Source: JBEKLJ01 sp050010255 (lineage in GTDB: Bacteria > Acidobacteriota > Terriglobia > Bryobacterales > Bryobacteraceae). From it: 40,289 nucleotides of DNA. Below, piece by piece: positions 24,685-32,276 of this stretch. A program made the translations under genes and the position numbers. How positions within the stretch are numbered: position 1 is the first letter of the stretch; every line of letters begins with the position of its first letter. The stretch spans positions 1 to 40,289 of the forward strand of contig JBEKLJ010000003.1 in assembly GCA_050010255.1 (NCBI GenBank), written 5' to 3'. The notes under the pieces were generated by a model that saw nothing but the letters and a program-made list of their open reading frames with translations, had not been told where the DNA came from and did not search any database.

Positions 24685-25603
24685 AAACCTGAGGCGTATA
24701 CTTATTGCCGAGCGGCCGACCCAGAAATCCTCGAGCTTCGGGTCTCCCGGTAGTTGCGCCCATTCGACCAATCGGGAGGAAAGACAGTTGTTCCGGATCG
24801 ACCTCGACTACGAGATTCATCCCGTTCCACGCTGGGGGTATGGTCGTCCCCGCCATGCCGGGATTAGCCAGATCCTTGAGGGGGGTCGTGCCTCGTATGG
24901 CGGACGTTTGAATGACATTCTGGCGAATGCCGACTACCTTCGAGCCATTCCGCTGGAGGAAGACCGGACCCGCCCGTACGAACCTTTTTGGCGCAACGGC
25001 TTCCTCCCGGGCCTGGACGTCGCTGCTCTATACTCTTTCGTCCGCCAATCGAACGGCGCGCGCTACGTGGAAATCGGGTGCGGCAACTCCACCCGCGTCG
25101 TGCGTCGCGCTATCCGTGACCACCAGCTCAGGACCTCCATCGTCTCGATCGATCCGGAGCCGCGCGCCGACATCGACGCGATCTGTGACCACCTGATCCG
25201 GAAGCCCTTAGAGTACGCGGATCTTTCCGTGTTCGACAGACTGGACGTGGGCGACATCGTCTTCTTCGACGGCTCGCATCGAGTGTTCATGAATTCCGAT
25301 GTCACTGTTTTCTTCCTTGACGTCCTCCCGCGCCTGCGCCCCGGAGTGCTCGTGCAGATCCACGATATCTTCTGGCCAGACGACTATCCGGAAGCGTGGA
25401 TTTCCCGGTGCTATTCCGAGCAGTACATGCTCGCCTGTTACCTGCTCGCACAACCGCATTTCCTCGAGGTGATTCTCCCGAACAACTTCGCATTCGCCGA
25501 CCCGGCCCTGGGTGAGTTGGTAGCCGAATTGTGGCGCCGCGTGGCGCTACCCGGGATTGAGCCGCAAGGCGGTTCCTTCTGGCTCCGCATCCGGTCCCAC
25601 TAG
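24659..25603 (+). CDS. Class I SAM-dependent methyltransferase-like protein
   Basis: A 314-residue protein (from ATG 24659; a TTG at 24647 would add four residues). YVEIGCGNSTRVVRRAI (motif I at 137-153) and VSIDPEPRADID (motif II) define a Rossmann methyltransferase. FFDGSHRVFMNSDVTVFFLD is the motif seen in Methyltransf_24-like proteins of glycan or surface-polysaccharide loci. About 100 N-terminal residues precede it and lack a recognisable domain. Base composition and codon use are visibly less GC-rich than the flanking nnr/tsaE and trxA/glgA genes, and no Shine-Dalgarno sequence is evident, which suggests recent acquisition. The substrate is unknown. Confidence 0.75.
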   Translation: MGSLKLLLKNLRRILIAERPTQKSSSFGSPGSCAHSTNREERQLFRIDLDYEIHPVPRWGYGRPRHAGISQILEGGRASYGGRLNDILANADYLRAIPLEEDRTRPYEPFWRNGFLPGLDVAALYSFVRQSNGARYVEIGCGNSTRVVRRAIRDHQLRTSIVSIDPEPRADIDAICDHLIRKPLEYADLSVFDRLDVGDIVFFDGSHRVFMNSDVTVFFLDVLPRLRPGVLVQIHDIFWPDDYPEAWISRCYSEQYMLACYLLAQPHFLEVILPNNFAFADPALGELVAELWRRVALPGIEPQGGSFWLRIRSH

Positions 25604-25783
25604 ACTGCCCATCATCGAACGCCACACACCACGCCTAAGCTGGGTCAGAGGAGTTGGCGGGCGCCCCAAAGAGAAACTCGGTGCGGGGCGGGGCCAATGC
25701 GCGCCGCACCTCCGGGCCAGTGCAGCTCTTCGGACTGCGGCTCCGGAAGCGCGAAGTAAGCCTGCTGCGCGCGGTGAGACCGC

Positions 25784-26116
25784 TCAGCCCAGGTGTGGCT
25801 GGAGCATCTTGACGACCTCGGGCTTGCCGACGGCGCCCACGCGCTGGTCCACCACGCGGCCACCCTTGAACAGCAGCAGCGTCGGGATGCCTTGGATGCG
25901 GTAGCGCATCGCCGTCCCGCCGTTCTCGTCCACGTCGAGCTTGCCGACCTTCAGCTTGCCCGCGTATTCGCCGGCGATGGCGTGCACCGTCGGCGCCATC
26001 ATCTTGCAGGGGCCGCACCACTCGGCCCAGAAATCGACCAGGACGGGAATATCCGACGCCAAAACCTCGCTATCGAAGTTCGAGTCCTGGAAGGTCAAGA
26101 CGTTGCTGTCTTCCAT
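25784..26116 (-). CDS. trxA: Thioredoxin
   Basis: A 110-residue thioredoxin that reduces protein disulfides in the cytoplasm. The active site WCGPC has Cys34 and Cys37, the cis-proline is Pro78 in QGIPTLLLF, and the fold elements FWAEWCGPCKMMAP, LDVDENGGTAMRYRI and FKGGRVVDQRVGA are all in place. No signal peptide. The ATG at 26116 opens MEDSNVLTFQDSNF. It lies 109 bases downstream of glgA on the same strand, separated by a GC-rich hairpin. The 180 bases between its stop and the methyltransferase gene show no gene. Confidence 0.96.
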   Translation of the reverse strand: MEDSNVLTFQDSNFDSEVLASDIPVLVDFWAEWCGPCKMMAPTVHAIAGEYAGKLKVGKLDVDENGGTAMRYRIQGIPTLLLFKGGRVVDQRVGAVGKPEVVKMLQPHLG

Positions 26117-26203
26117 TCCGAGTCACCCTCCCCGTGAGATCCCGGCCCAAGTCCGGCCGGAGCTCCCAAATACCCAAGATGCAAAATCGCGGACGTGGGG
26201 TTC

Positions 26204-26226
26204 AAGGGGCCGCCCCCGCGCCCCTT
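26204..26226 (-). terminator. Hairpin overlapping the glgA stop codon
   Basis: AAGGGGC (26204-26210) and GCCCCTT (26220-26226) form a 7-bp stem around a 9-base loop immediately after, and touching, the glgA TAA. No U-run follows, so termination before trxA may be partial. Confidence 0.45.
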
Positions 26227-27644
26227 TACTCACACAGCCGCCGGTAAAGCTCCGAGTACCGCGCCGCCGAGGCATTCCAGGAGTAGTCCTGACGCATGCC
26301 GGCCAGCATCATCGCGGTCCACCGCCCGCGGTCCTGCCAGGCCTTCAGTGCCGCACGCAGGGCGCCCATCATGGCTTCGGCAGTGTACTCGCGGAACTTG
26401 AAGCCAGTGGTCTCATCAATCGCGTCCTCCAGCCCGCCCGTGGCGCGCACCACCGGCACCGTGCCGTAGCGCAGGCTGTACATCTGGTTGAGGCCGCAAG
26501 GCTCGTACAGGCTCGGCATGAGGAAGATGTCGGCGCCAGCCTCGATTCGGTGGGCCAGCGGGTTGTCGAAGCCGATTCTCGCGCCGGCGCGCTCGGGATG
26601 CTCGGCGCTCAGCCGCCTCAGCAGCGCCTCGTACTCGGGGTCGCCGATCCCCAGCGTGACGAAGCTTGCGTCCTCCCGCAGCAGTTCGTCCGCGGCCTCC
26701 TCGATCAGGTCGAAACCCTTCTGGCCCGCCAGCCGCGACACCATGCCGATGAGCGGCCACTCGATCCGCTCCGGCGGCAGGCCGAAGGCCTCCAGCAGGT
26801 CGGCTTTGCACCGGCGCTTTCCCTCCAGGTTCTCTGGCGAATACCGCGCGACGATGTGGGGGTCGCTGGCCGGGTCCCATTCCGCGTAATCCACCCCGTT
26901 GAGAATCCCCGTGACCGTCTCGCCGCGCGCCTTCAGCACGCCGTCCAGTCCGAAGCCCAGCTCGGGCATCTGGATTTCCCGCGCGTAGGTCGGGCTGACG
27001 GTCGTGATGGCATCGGCCGTCTGAATGCCTCCCTTGAGCAGGTTCACTTTGCCGAAGAACTCCAGGAACGCCGGCGTGAACAGATCGGGATCCAACCCAA
27101 TCCGCGGCAGCATCTCCGGCGCGAACAGGCCCTGGTAGCCCAGGTTGTGGATCGTCAGCACGATGGGCAGGCCCAGGAAGGTGGGATCGGCGCCGAAGAC
27201 CGTGCGCGCGTAAATGGGCGCCAGCGCGGCCTGCCAGTCATGGCAATGAATGACGTCCGGCCGGAATACGTGGCGGACGATGGTCAGGGCCGCGCGCGAC
27301 AGCACGGCGAAGCGGATTGGGTTGTCGGGGTAGTCGCCCGAAGCATCGCCGTACAGACCCTCGCGATCGTACAGCGGAGGACAATCCACCAGGAAGTAGG
27401 GAACCTCCCGATCCGTCGCCCGGTACACGTTCGACGTGTACGGCTCCGCGCCGAGCCATACGCGCAGATCCTGGTAGACGCACGGCAGGCCTTCGAGCGA
27501 GATGCCGCGATACCGCGGCATGAGGATCGCGACGTCCTCCCCCTGCGCGCGCAGCGTCGCCGAGAGGGCGCCCACGACGTCGGCCAGCCCGCCCGTCTTG
27601 GCAAACGGCATCGCTTCGGAGGCAACCATCAGGATCTTCGTCAT
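26226..27644 (-). CDS. glgA: Glycogen (starch) synthase
   Basis: A 472-residue GT5 glycosyltransferase that extends alpha-1,4-glucan from ADP-glucose (glycogen synthesis). The ADP-glucose motif KTGGL is at residues 16-20 (MPFAKTGGLADVVGAL), TIHNLGYQGLFAPE follows, GILNGVDYAEWDP is the linker motif and PSLYEPCGLNQMYSLRYG the C-terminal catalytic signature. Length is normal. The ATG at 27644 opens MTKILMVASEAMPF. One copy of the intergenic repeat lies 51 bases upstream, followed by TAAGAT (27670-27665) as a possible -10 box. No other glycogen genes are in the window. Confidence 0.97.
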   Translation of the reverse strand: MTKILMVASEAMPFAKTGGLADVVGALSATLRAQGEDVAILMPRYRGISLEGLPCVYQDLRVWLGAEPYTSNVYRATDREVPYFLVDCPPLYDREGLYGDASGDYPDNPIRFAVLSRAALTIVRHVFRPDVIHCHDWQAALAPIYARTVFGADPTFLGLPIVLTIHNLGYQGLFAPEMLPRIGLDPDLFTPAFLEFFGKVNLLKGGIQTADAITTVSPTYAREIQMPELGFGLDGVLKARGETVTGILNGVDYAEWDPASDPHIVARYSPENLEGKRRCKADLLEAFGLPPERIEWPLIGMVSRLAGQKGFDLIEEAADELLREDASFVTLGIGDPEYEALLRRLSAEHPERAGARIGFDNPLAHRIEAGADIFLMPSLYEPCGLNQMYSLRYGTVPVVRATGGLEDAIDETTGFKFREYTAEAMMGALRAALKAWQDRGRWTAMMLAGMRQDYSWNASAARYSELYRRLCE

Positions 27645-27694
27645 CGGCGAACCGGCCTCGGTCCATCTTACTGGTTGAAGCCATGCCGCGGCTG

Positions 27695-27774
27695 GTCGTA
27701 ATCCGTCCGCAATCCGGCGCGGCCTCCACTTTGTGGCGCGAGCTCTCAGCTTGCAGCGTCGGCTTAAGCCGACG
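27695..27774 (-). repeat. Dispersed intergenic repeat, copy A (upstream of glgA)
   Basis: Read on the minus strand: an 18-bp perfect palindrome CGTCGGCTTAAGCCGACG (27774-27757), then a segment with GCTGAGAGCTCGCGC, a spacer, and the conserved core CGGACGGATTACG ending at 27697. It aligns along its length, at roughly three quarters identity by eye, with copy B at 29315-29395. It points towards glgA. Confidence 0.6.
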
Positions 27775-27871
27775 TCTGGCCGAACGTTTCCCGGGCGTGT
27801 CCCCGCACTCGCCGCGGCTGGTCACGGGGGACCGGCTGCTGCATCATAGGTCTTATGGGGAGGCAACGCGC

Positions 27872-28252
27872 ATGCTCTATGAAGTGACCTCGCAGCGCTC
27901 GCTCGAGGATATCGGCCGCCGGCTCCAGGAGTCCGCGGCCCGCCACAAGTTCGGCGTCCTCGCGGTCCACGACCTCAAGGCGACGATGCGGAACAAGGGT
28001 GTGGAGTTCGACGGGGAGTGCATGGTCTACGAGGTCTGCAACCCGCACCAAGCCAAGAAGGTGCTGGAGGCCAACGGCGCCATCTCGACCGCGCTGCCCT
28101 GCCGCATCTCGGTCTACAAGGCTCGAGACGGTTACAGGCTCGCGACCATCCGCCCGACGGCGCTGCTTGGGCTCTTCGATGTCCCCAGCGTCGAACCGGT
28201 GGCCCGCGAGGTCGAGCAGGCGCTCACCGAGATGATGCAGGAGGCGGCCTGA
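27872..28252 (+). CDS. DUF302-family protein
   Basis: A 126-residue protein of the DUF302 type: MLYEVTSQRSLEDIGRRLQES, FGVLAVHDLKATMRNKGVEF, YEVCNPHQAKKVLEANGAIS and ALPCRISVYKARDGYRL are the family pattern. The start at ATG 27872 is favoured by GGGGAGG 8-14 bases upstream and by family length; the open frame runs back to 27683 through a repeat. DUF302 proteins are small alpha/beta folds of unknown function. It sits between two repeat copies, upstream of rplU and divergent from glgA. Confidence 0.82.
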   Translation: MLYEVTSQRSLEDIGRRLQESAARHKFGVLAVHDLKATMRNKGVEFDGECMVYEVCNPHQAKKVLEANGAISTALPCRISVYKARDGYRLATIRPTALLGLFDVPSVEPVAREVEQALTEMMQEAA

Positions 28253-28310
28253 GCGCGGGCCGATGCTCAACCGGCGCGCTGGAATGCGGCTTCCACCCCT
28301 CGGGTGCAGC

Positions 28311-28334
28311 GCCGGTCTACGGACGGATTACGGC
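28311..28334 (+). repeat. Dispersed intergenic repeat, copy C (upstream of rplU)
   Basis: A 24-base copy of the conserved end of the repeat family, 22/24 identical to the matching part of copy B, with the shared core CGGACGGATTACG. The palindromic half seen in copies A and B is not recognisable here. TAGAAT at 28363-28368, 34 bases further on, may be a -10 box for rplU. Confidence 0.6.
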
Positions 28335-28502
28335 TGCATGGCGGCCGGCCCCTCGGGTGTTGTAGAATCAAGTGTTGTCACCTTCGGCGCGCGCCCCTGC
28401 GGTGAGCCCGCGGCGTCAGGTGCGCGGGGTACACCTCCAGAGGCAGTGGCTGCCCGTCACTGAGCGTGGAATACGCCCCAGCAAAGCGGAACAGAGGTTC
28501 CT

Positions 28503-28835
28503 ATGTACGCAGTGATTCAAACCGGCGGGAAGCAGTACCGTGTCACCCCCGGCGACACAATCCGGATCGAGAAGTTGCCCTGGCAGGTGGGCTCGGAGCT
28601 CGAGCTGCACAGCGTCCTGGCGGTCTTCCAGGACCCCGGCCAGTTGCTGGCGGGCGACCAGCTCGCGAACGCCAAGGTCCTGGCGACCATCGTCGCCCAC
28701 GGCCGCGGCGAGAAGATCAAGGTGTTCAAGTTCAAGCGCAAGAAGCAGTACAAGCGCACCACCGGCCACCGGCAGGACTACACCGCCGTCAAGGTGACCG
28801 GCATCGTCGTCCAGGAGCCCGGCAATGGCGCATAA
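28503..28835 (+). CDS. rplU: Ribosomal protein bL21
   Basis: Large-subunit ribosomal protein L21, which binds 23S rRNA. The 110-residue sequence starts MYAVIQTGGKQYRVTPGDTI and contains the family signature KIKVFKFKRKKQYKRTTGHRQ. AGAGG lies a few bases before the ATG. The gene overlaps the next gene, rpmA, by 11 bases, tighter than usual for this pair. About 130 bases of leader separate the gene from a possible -10 box at 28363-28368; no autoregulatory hairpin could be identified with confidence. Confidence 0.97.
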   Translation: MYAVIQTGGKQYRVTPGDTIRIEKLPWQVGSELELHSVLAVFQDPGQLLAGDQLANAKVLATIVAHGRGEKIKVFKFKRKKQYKRTTGHRQDYTAVKVTGIVVQEPGNGA

Positions 28836-29091
28836 GAAAGGCTTGGGCAGTTCGCGAAACGGGCGCGATTCTAACGCGCAGCGCCTGGGAGTCAAGGTTT
28901 TCGGTGGCCAGGTAGTGCCCGGCGGCTCGATCCTGGTTCGCCAGCGCGGGACCCGCTTCAAGCCGGGCGAGAACGTCGGCCGCGGCAAGGACGACACGCT
29001 CTTCGCCAAGATCCCCGGCCAGGTCGAGTTCCACGACCGCGGGCGGATGGGCAAGTTCATCTCGGTCCAGAAAGCGGCCGCCGCGCAGTAG
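28825..29091 (+). CDS. rpmA: Ribosomal protein bL27
   Basis: Large-subunit protein L27, whose N-terminus reaches the peptidyl-transferase centre. The 88 residues start MAHKKGLGSSRNGRDSNAQR, the mature-type N-terminus with no cleavable Firmicutes-type extension, then FGGQVVPGGSILVRQRGT and GKDDTLFAKIPGQVEF. Its start overlaps the rplU 3' end by 11 bases, with AGGAG inside rplU as ribosome binding site. obgE, usually next in this cluster, follows only after a 350-base repeat-rich gap. Confidence 0.98.
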   Translation: MAHKKGLGSSRNGRDSNAQRLGVKVFGGQVVPGGSILVRQRGTRFKPGENVGRGKDDTLFAKIPGQVEFHDRGRMGKFISVQKAAAAQ

Positions 29092-29228
29092 GCGGCTGAG
29101 AGCTGCCCGGCAGCCGGCTCTCGCCGCCGCCGCACGGACTGCATAGTTCCCCACTGTTTCAACTGCTCCACCGAGTCACCCTGGGCCGGATATCTCACCA
29201 CGATCACGCGGGGGCAGCCGACCCTGGC

Positions 29229-29360
29229 TGTAGCGCGGGCACTCATGCCTGCCGCGTCGCCACTCCTGGCGACGCAGGGCGAGTGCGGGGCAGGCCGGGG
29301 AAGCGTTCCGCCAAGCGTCGGCACGAGTGCCGACGCGGCACGCTAAGAGCGCGCGCTACG
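29229..29360. repeat. Imperfect ~132-bp palindromic element
   Basis: The left arm (29229-29275) and the reverse complement of the right arm (29315-29360) align over about 46 bases at around 80% identity by eye, around a 39-base core. Each arm has its own perfect hairpin: GCGTCGCCA/TGGCGACGC (29254-29262, 29267-29275) and GCGTCGGCAC/GTGCCGACGC (29315-29324, 29327-29336). It could be a MITE-like or REP-like element and may also terminate the rpmA transcript. Confidence 0.6.
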
Positions 29361-29395
29361 ACAAGAGCGGCGCCGGCTTACGGACGGATTACGGC
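29315..29395 (+). repeat. Dispersed intergenic repeat, copy B (upstream of obgE)
   Basis: Consists of the right-hand hairpin of the palindromic element, a GCTAAGAGCGCGCGC segment, a spacer and the core CGGACGGATTACG (29381-29393). It matches copy A along its full length and copy C at its 3' part. It points towards obgE, which starts 47 bases on. Confidence 0.6.
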
Positions 29396-29441
29396 CCGCG
29401 AGCCGCAGCCGAAGGCGTGTGAGAAGATCGGGCTAGCGCCC

Positions 29442-30452
29442 ATGTTCATCGACGAAGTCACGATCCGCGTCAAAGCCGGCGACGGCGGCAACGGTTGCCT
29501 GGCGTTCCGGCGCGAGAAGTTCGTCCCCCACGGCGGGCCGAGCGGCGGCGATGGCGGGCGCGGGGGAGACGTGGTCCTGGTCTCGAGCGAGCACCACAAC
29601 ACGCTTCTCCATTTCCGGTTCAACCCCGAGCACAAAGCCGAGCGCGGCCGGCACGGCGAGGGCAGCAACCGGACCGGCCGAGACGGCGTCTCGATCGACC
29701 TGCCGGTTCCGGTCGGCACCATCGCCTACGACGCCGCGACGGGCCAACTGCTGCACGATTTCACCCGCGCGGACGAGAGGTTCGTGGTGGCGCGCGGAGG
29801 CCGCGGCGGAAAGGGCAACCAGCACTTCGCCACACCGACGCACCAGGCCCCCACCGAGCACGAGGACGGCCACCCGGGCGAGGAGCGGCGCCTGCGGCTC
29901 GAGCTGAAGCTCCTGGCCGACGTCGGTCTGGTCGGATTCCCCAACGCCGGCAAGTCCACTCTCATCTCCCGCATCTCCTCGGCGCATCCCAAGATCGCGG
30001 ATTACCCGTTCACGACGCTGGAGCCGTGCCTGGGCGTGGTCATGCTGGAGGATAACCGCACCTTCGTCGTCACCGACATCCCCGGCTTGATCGAGGGGGC
30101 GCACACGGGGCACGGTCTGGGCACGCGCTTTCTGCGGCACATCGAGCGCACGCGGCTGCTGGCCCATCTGGTCGATGTGTCGGAGGCCAGCGGGCGCGAT
30201 CCGGTGCACGATTTCGACGTGGTGATGAGCGAGCTGGCCAGTTTCAGTCCGGACCTCGCCGCCAAGCCCATGATCCTGGTCGCCACCAAGCTCGATGTGG
30301 CGCAAGACCCCGCCCGGATTGAGGCGCTCCGCCGGCAGGCCGAGGAGCGCGGCCTGGGCTTCTACGCCATCTCGAGCGTGACCGGCCAGGGTGTTCCCAG
30401 TCTGGTCCACGCCATGGCCGAAGGGGTGTTCACGAAGCCCGCGGGAGCATAG
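29442..30452 (+). CDS. obgE: Obg-family GTPase
   Basis: An essential ribosome-associated GTPase involved in 50S assembly and stress control. From ATG 29442 the product has 336 residues: glycine-rich Obg fold (1-158, MFIDEVTIRVKAGDGGNGCL), GTPase domain with G1 GFPNAGKST (165-173), TTLEPCLGV switch, DIPGLIEGA (G3) and a G4-like ATKLD. It lacks the extra C-terminal domain of some homologues, which is common. An upstream start at 29283 in the same frame would add 53 non-conserved residues. There is no Shine-Dalgarno sequence before 29442 and a possible -10 (GAAGAT, 29423-29428) lies very close, so translation may be nearly leaderless. Confidence 0.95.
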   Translation: MFIDEVTIRVKAGDGGNGCLAFRREKFVPHGGPSGGDGGRGGDVVLVSSEHHNTLLHFRFNPEHKAERGRHGEGSNRTGRDGVSIDLPVPVGTIAYDAATGQLLHDFTRADERFVVARGGRGGKGNQHFATPTHQAPTEHEDGHPGEERRLRLELKLLADVGLVGFPNAGKSTLISRISSAHPKIADYPFTTLEPCLGVVMLEDNRTFVVTDIPGLIEGAHTGHGLGTRFLRHIERTRLLAHLVDVSEASGRDPVHDFDVVMSELASFSPDLAAKPMILVATKLDVAQDPARIEALRRQAEERGLGFYAISSVTGQGVPSLVHAMAEGVFTKPAGA

Positions 30453-30500
30453 GATTCAGAGGGGTTTCGTCCGTGCCGGGTGGCGTCGCGCGATCAACGC

Positions 30501-31682
30501 CTACCGCGGCATCAGGATGGCCGGCGAGAACACCGGCCGCTTGCCGAAGTAGCCGCTCTCGAAAAGCTTGCGGTAGATCGAGCCGGCGATGCCCGAAGCC
30601 TGTGGGCCGCTCACGCCGCGGCCACCCGTCAGGAGCACCACCAGCACGAGCTTGCTCTGGCCGAAGTCGTTGAAAGCGCCAAACCAGCCCAGGTGCGTGG
30701 TGCCGCCCGTGCAGGTGCCGGTCTTGCCGCACACCGGCGCCTCGGGGTCGTAGGCCGCGCGGCGCGCCGTGCCGAACTCGACTGCTGCCGTCAGCCCGGG
30801 CCTGATCTGCGGGAGGTATGGTGCGATGTCCAGACGGCGCTTCACCTGCGGCACGAACTGCGCGATCTCCCTGGCGTTCTGCGGATACTGCAGGTAGTGG
30901 AGCGTGCCGCCGTTGGCGACGGCGCCGAGCAGCGCCGCCAGCCCGAGCGGCGTCTGCCGGATGCCATCGCCGAAGCTAGTCATCATCCCCAGGCCGCTCG
31001 AAGGCGGCTGAGCGGCGAAATAGCCCGGCTCCTCGCCCTGGATGCCCAGGCCGGCCGGCTCGCCCAAACCGAACAGCCGGGCATAGTAAGCCCACTTCTC
31101 GTAACCCAGCTTCACGCCCAGGTTGGCGAAGTAGTAGTTGTTGGAAACCGCCAGCGCCTGCGTCAGGTCCATGCGCCTGCGCCCGTACAGCCGGACCGGG
31201 GTCGCACGGTCGATCAGGCCCTCGCTCAAGGCCGCCAGCGCCACCGCGATCTTCACGGTCGAACACGGCTGGAACCCGCTCTGGAGCGCCAGCTTCTGAT
31301 TCACCATCGTCAGGATGCGGCCGGTGTTGGCATCGACCGCCAGGACCGTGCCGTTGTAAGGTCCCAGCGCCTCGACCGCCGCGCGGCGGACCACCAGATC
31401 GTCGCCGTCCACGCGGTCGCCGATCGTGGAGTCCGCGTAAGTCGGCTCCGTCCAGCGCCTGTAAAAGGAAGGACGGCGCCCGCCCCGCACGCGCCGCGCG
31501 ATGCTCTTCCTGTGCGCCGCCTCGATCCTCTGGGCCGCGGTGGAGGTCCGGCGCGAAGAGGGCTTGGGATGCTGGGGCTTCCGGGAGGTCGAAGCGGCAA
31601 AGCCCAGCCCCGCCAGGACGAACACCGCAATTGCCAGGTGCAGGCAACGAAGCAGAATCTGTCGGCGCATTCCTAGAAACAT
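30501..31682 (-). CDS. Secreted penicillin-binding transpeptidase-domain protein
   Basis: A 393-residue serine acyl-enzyme of the penicillin-binding/beta-lactamase fold. The start at ATG 31682 (MFLGMRRQILLR) is chosen for its signal peptide/anchor (LHLAIAVFVLAGLGFAA) and an AGG upstream; the open frame extends to 31910 without support. Active-site motifs are S141-T-V-K144, S180-N-N182 and K320-T-G322. SxN rather than SxV favours a D,D-transpeptidase over a class D beta-lactamase. There is no dimerisation or glycosyltransferase domain, only a basic 80-residue linker. Cysteines flank the motifs (Cys140, Cys318, Cys324). It is convergent with obgE across 48 bases. Substrate and partner are unknown. 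Confidence 0.85.
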   Translation of the reverse strand: MFLGMRRQILLRCLHLAIAVFVLAGLGFAASTSRKPQHPKPSSRRTSTAAQRIEAAHRKSIARRVRGGRRPSFYRRWTEPTYADSTIGDRVDGDDLVVRRAAVEALGPYNGTVLAVDANTGRILTMVNQKLALQSGFQPCSTVKIAVALAALSEGLIDRATPVRLYGRRRMDLTQALAVSNNYYFANLGVKLGYEKWAYYARLFGLGEPAGLGIQGEEPGYFAAQPPSSGLGMMTSFGDGIRQTPLGLAALLGAVANGGTLHYLQYPQNAREIAQFVPQVKRRLDIAPYLPQIRPGLTAAVEFGTARRAAYDPEAPVCGKTGTCTGGTTHLGWFGAFNDFGQSKLVLVVLLTGGRGVSGPQASGIAGSIYRKLFESGYFGKRPVFSPAILMPR

Positions 31683-32054
31683 GAAACCTGCATCTTGTTT
31701 TGAGACTCTCCGGCTAGGCGACCGTAAACCATTTGGGCCAAAGATGATTGTCGGGGATCGGCTGCGGTCTGTCAAGCTGCTTTCCAGCCGCGCGCAAGCT
31801 GCCGGCGCCCATGCGCGTGTGCGTCCGGCCCCGCGCGAGCCAGGGGGTTCCGTGCGACGCACCCGCCAATGCAGGGGTGCCCACCCCGCTTCGACGCCGG
31901 AGTGTACCATAATGTCGGCGAATGGCTGTGAGTGTCAGAGGCGCCCCCTCTGTGCCAGCGGCATGAGCCTGCCCGCGGCCTTGGAGATGTCCCCGCCAGC
32001 TTCATCTTGAGCCCCGGAACCGCGCCTCCGCGGGTGCGAAAGGAGTCAGAGTTC
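31683..32054 (+). other. Divergent 372-bp intergenic region
   Basis: It lies between the transpeptidase gene (-) and the RRM remnant (+). It contains CATAAT at 31908-31913 as a possible -10 for the RRM gene, a tight GGGGTG/CACCCC inverted repeat near 31874-31887, and AAAGGAG about 10 bases before the RRM ATG. I see no protein-coding or RNA gene in it. Confidence 0.5.
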
Positions 32055-32150
32055 ATGCCGCTCTATGTCGGGAATCTTCCCTTCAAGGCGAACGAGGCGC
32101 ATCTGGAGAGTTGGTTCAGCCAGGCCGGCGAGCGCCGCGAGCACACCTAA
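32055..32150 (+). pseudogene. Truncated RRM-type RNA-binding protein
   Basis: A 31-codon open frame beginning MPLYVGNLPFKANEAHL, the RNP-2 motif and first helix of a bacterial single-RRM RNA-binding protein. It then reads LESWFSQAGERREHT and stops. Normal members have about 80-110 residues and continue with strand 2 and the RNP-1 motif (K/RGFGFV); none of that is found in any frame in the following 126 bases. The ribosome binding site (AAAGGAG) and a possible promoter are intact. I read it as a gene whose 3' two thirds were deleted or replaced. Confidence 0.75.
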
Positions 32151-32276
32151 CCCACTTATAAGGCGCACCGTCGGATGCTGGCTTGCCTGCAACGGCTCCA
32201 GCAGTTTCAGACTCCCGTAGTGCAGCAATACTCCTAAGGAATCGGGAATACTCGAAAAGGAAATCGTGCGCGCGAC

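Larger units (their letters stand above)
29092..29441 (+). other. Gene-free 350-bp repeat-rich stretch between rpmA and obgE
   Basis: It holds a 21-base direct repeat shared with the region after icd (29185-29205), an imperfect palindrome (29229-29360) and copy B of the dispersed repeat (29315-29395). The only open frame across part of it is an upstream extension of obgE that has no protein-like features. Such an insertion between rpmA and obgE, normally adjacent, suggests a mobile or repeat element. Confidence 0.7.
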
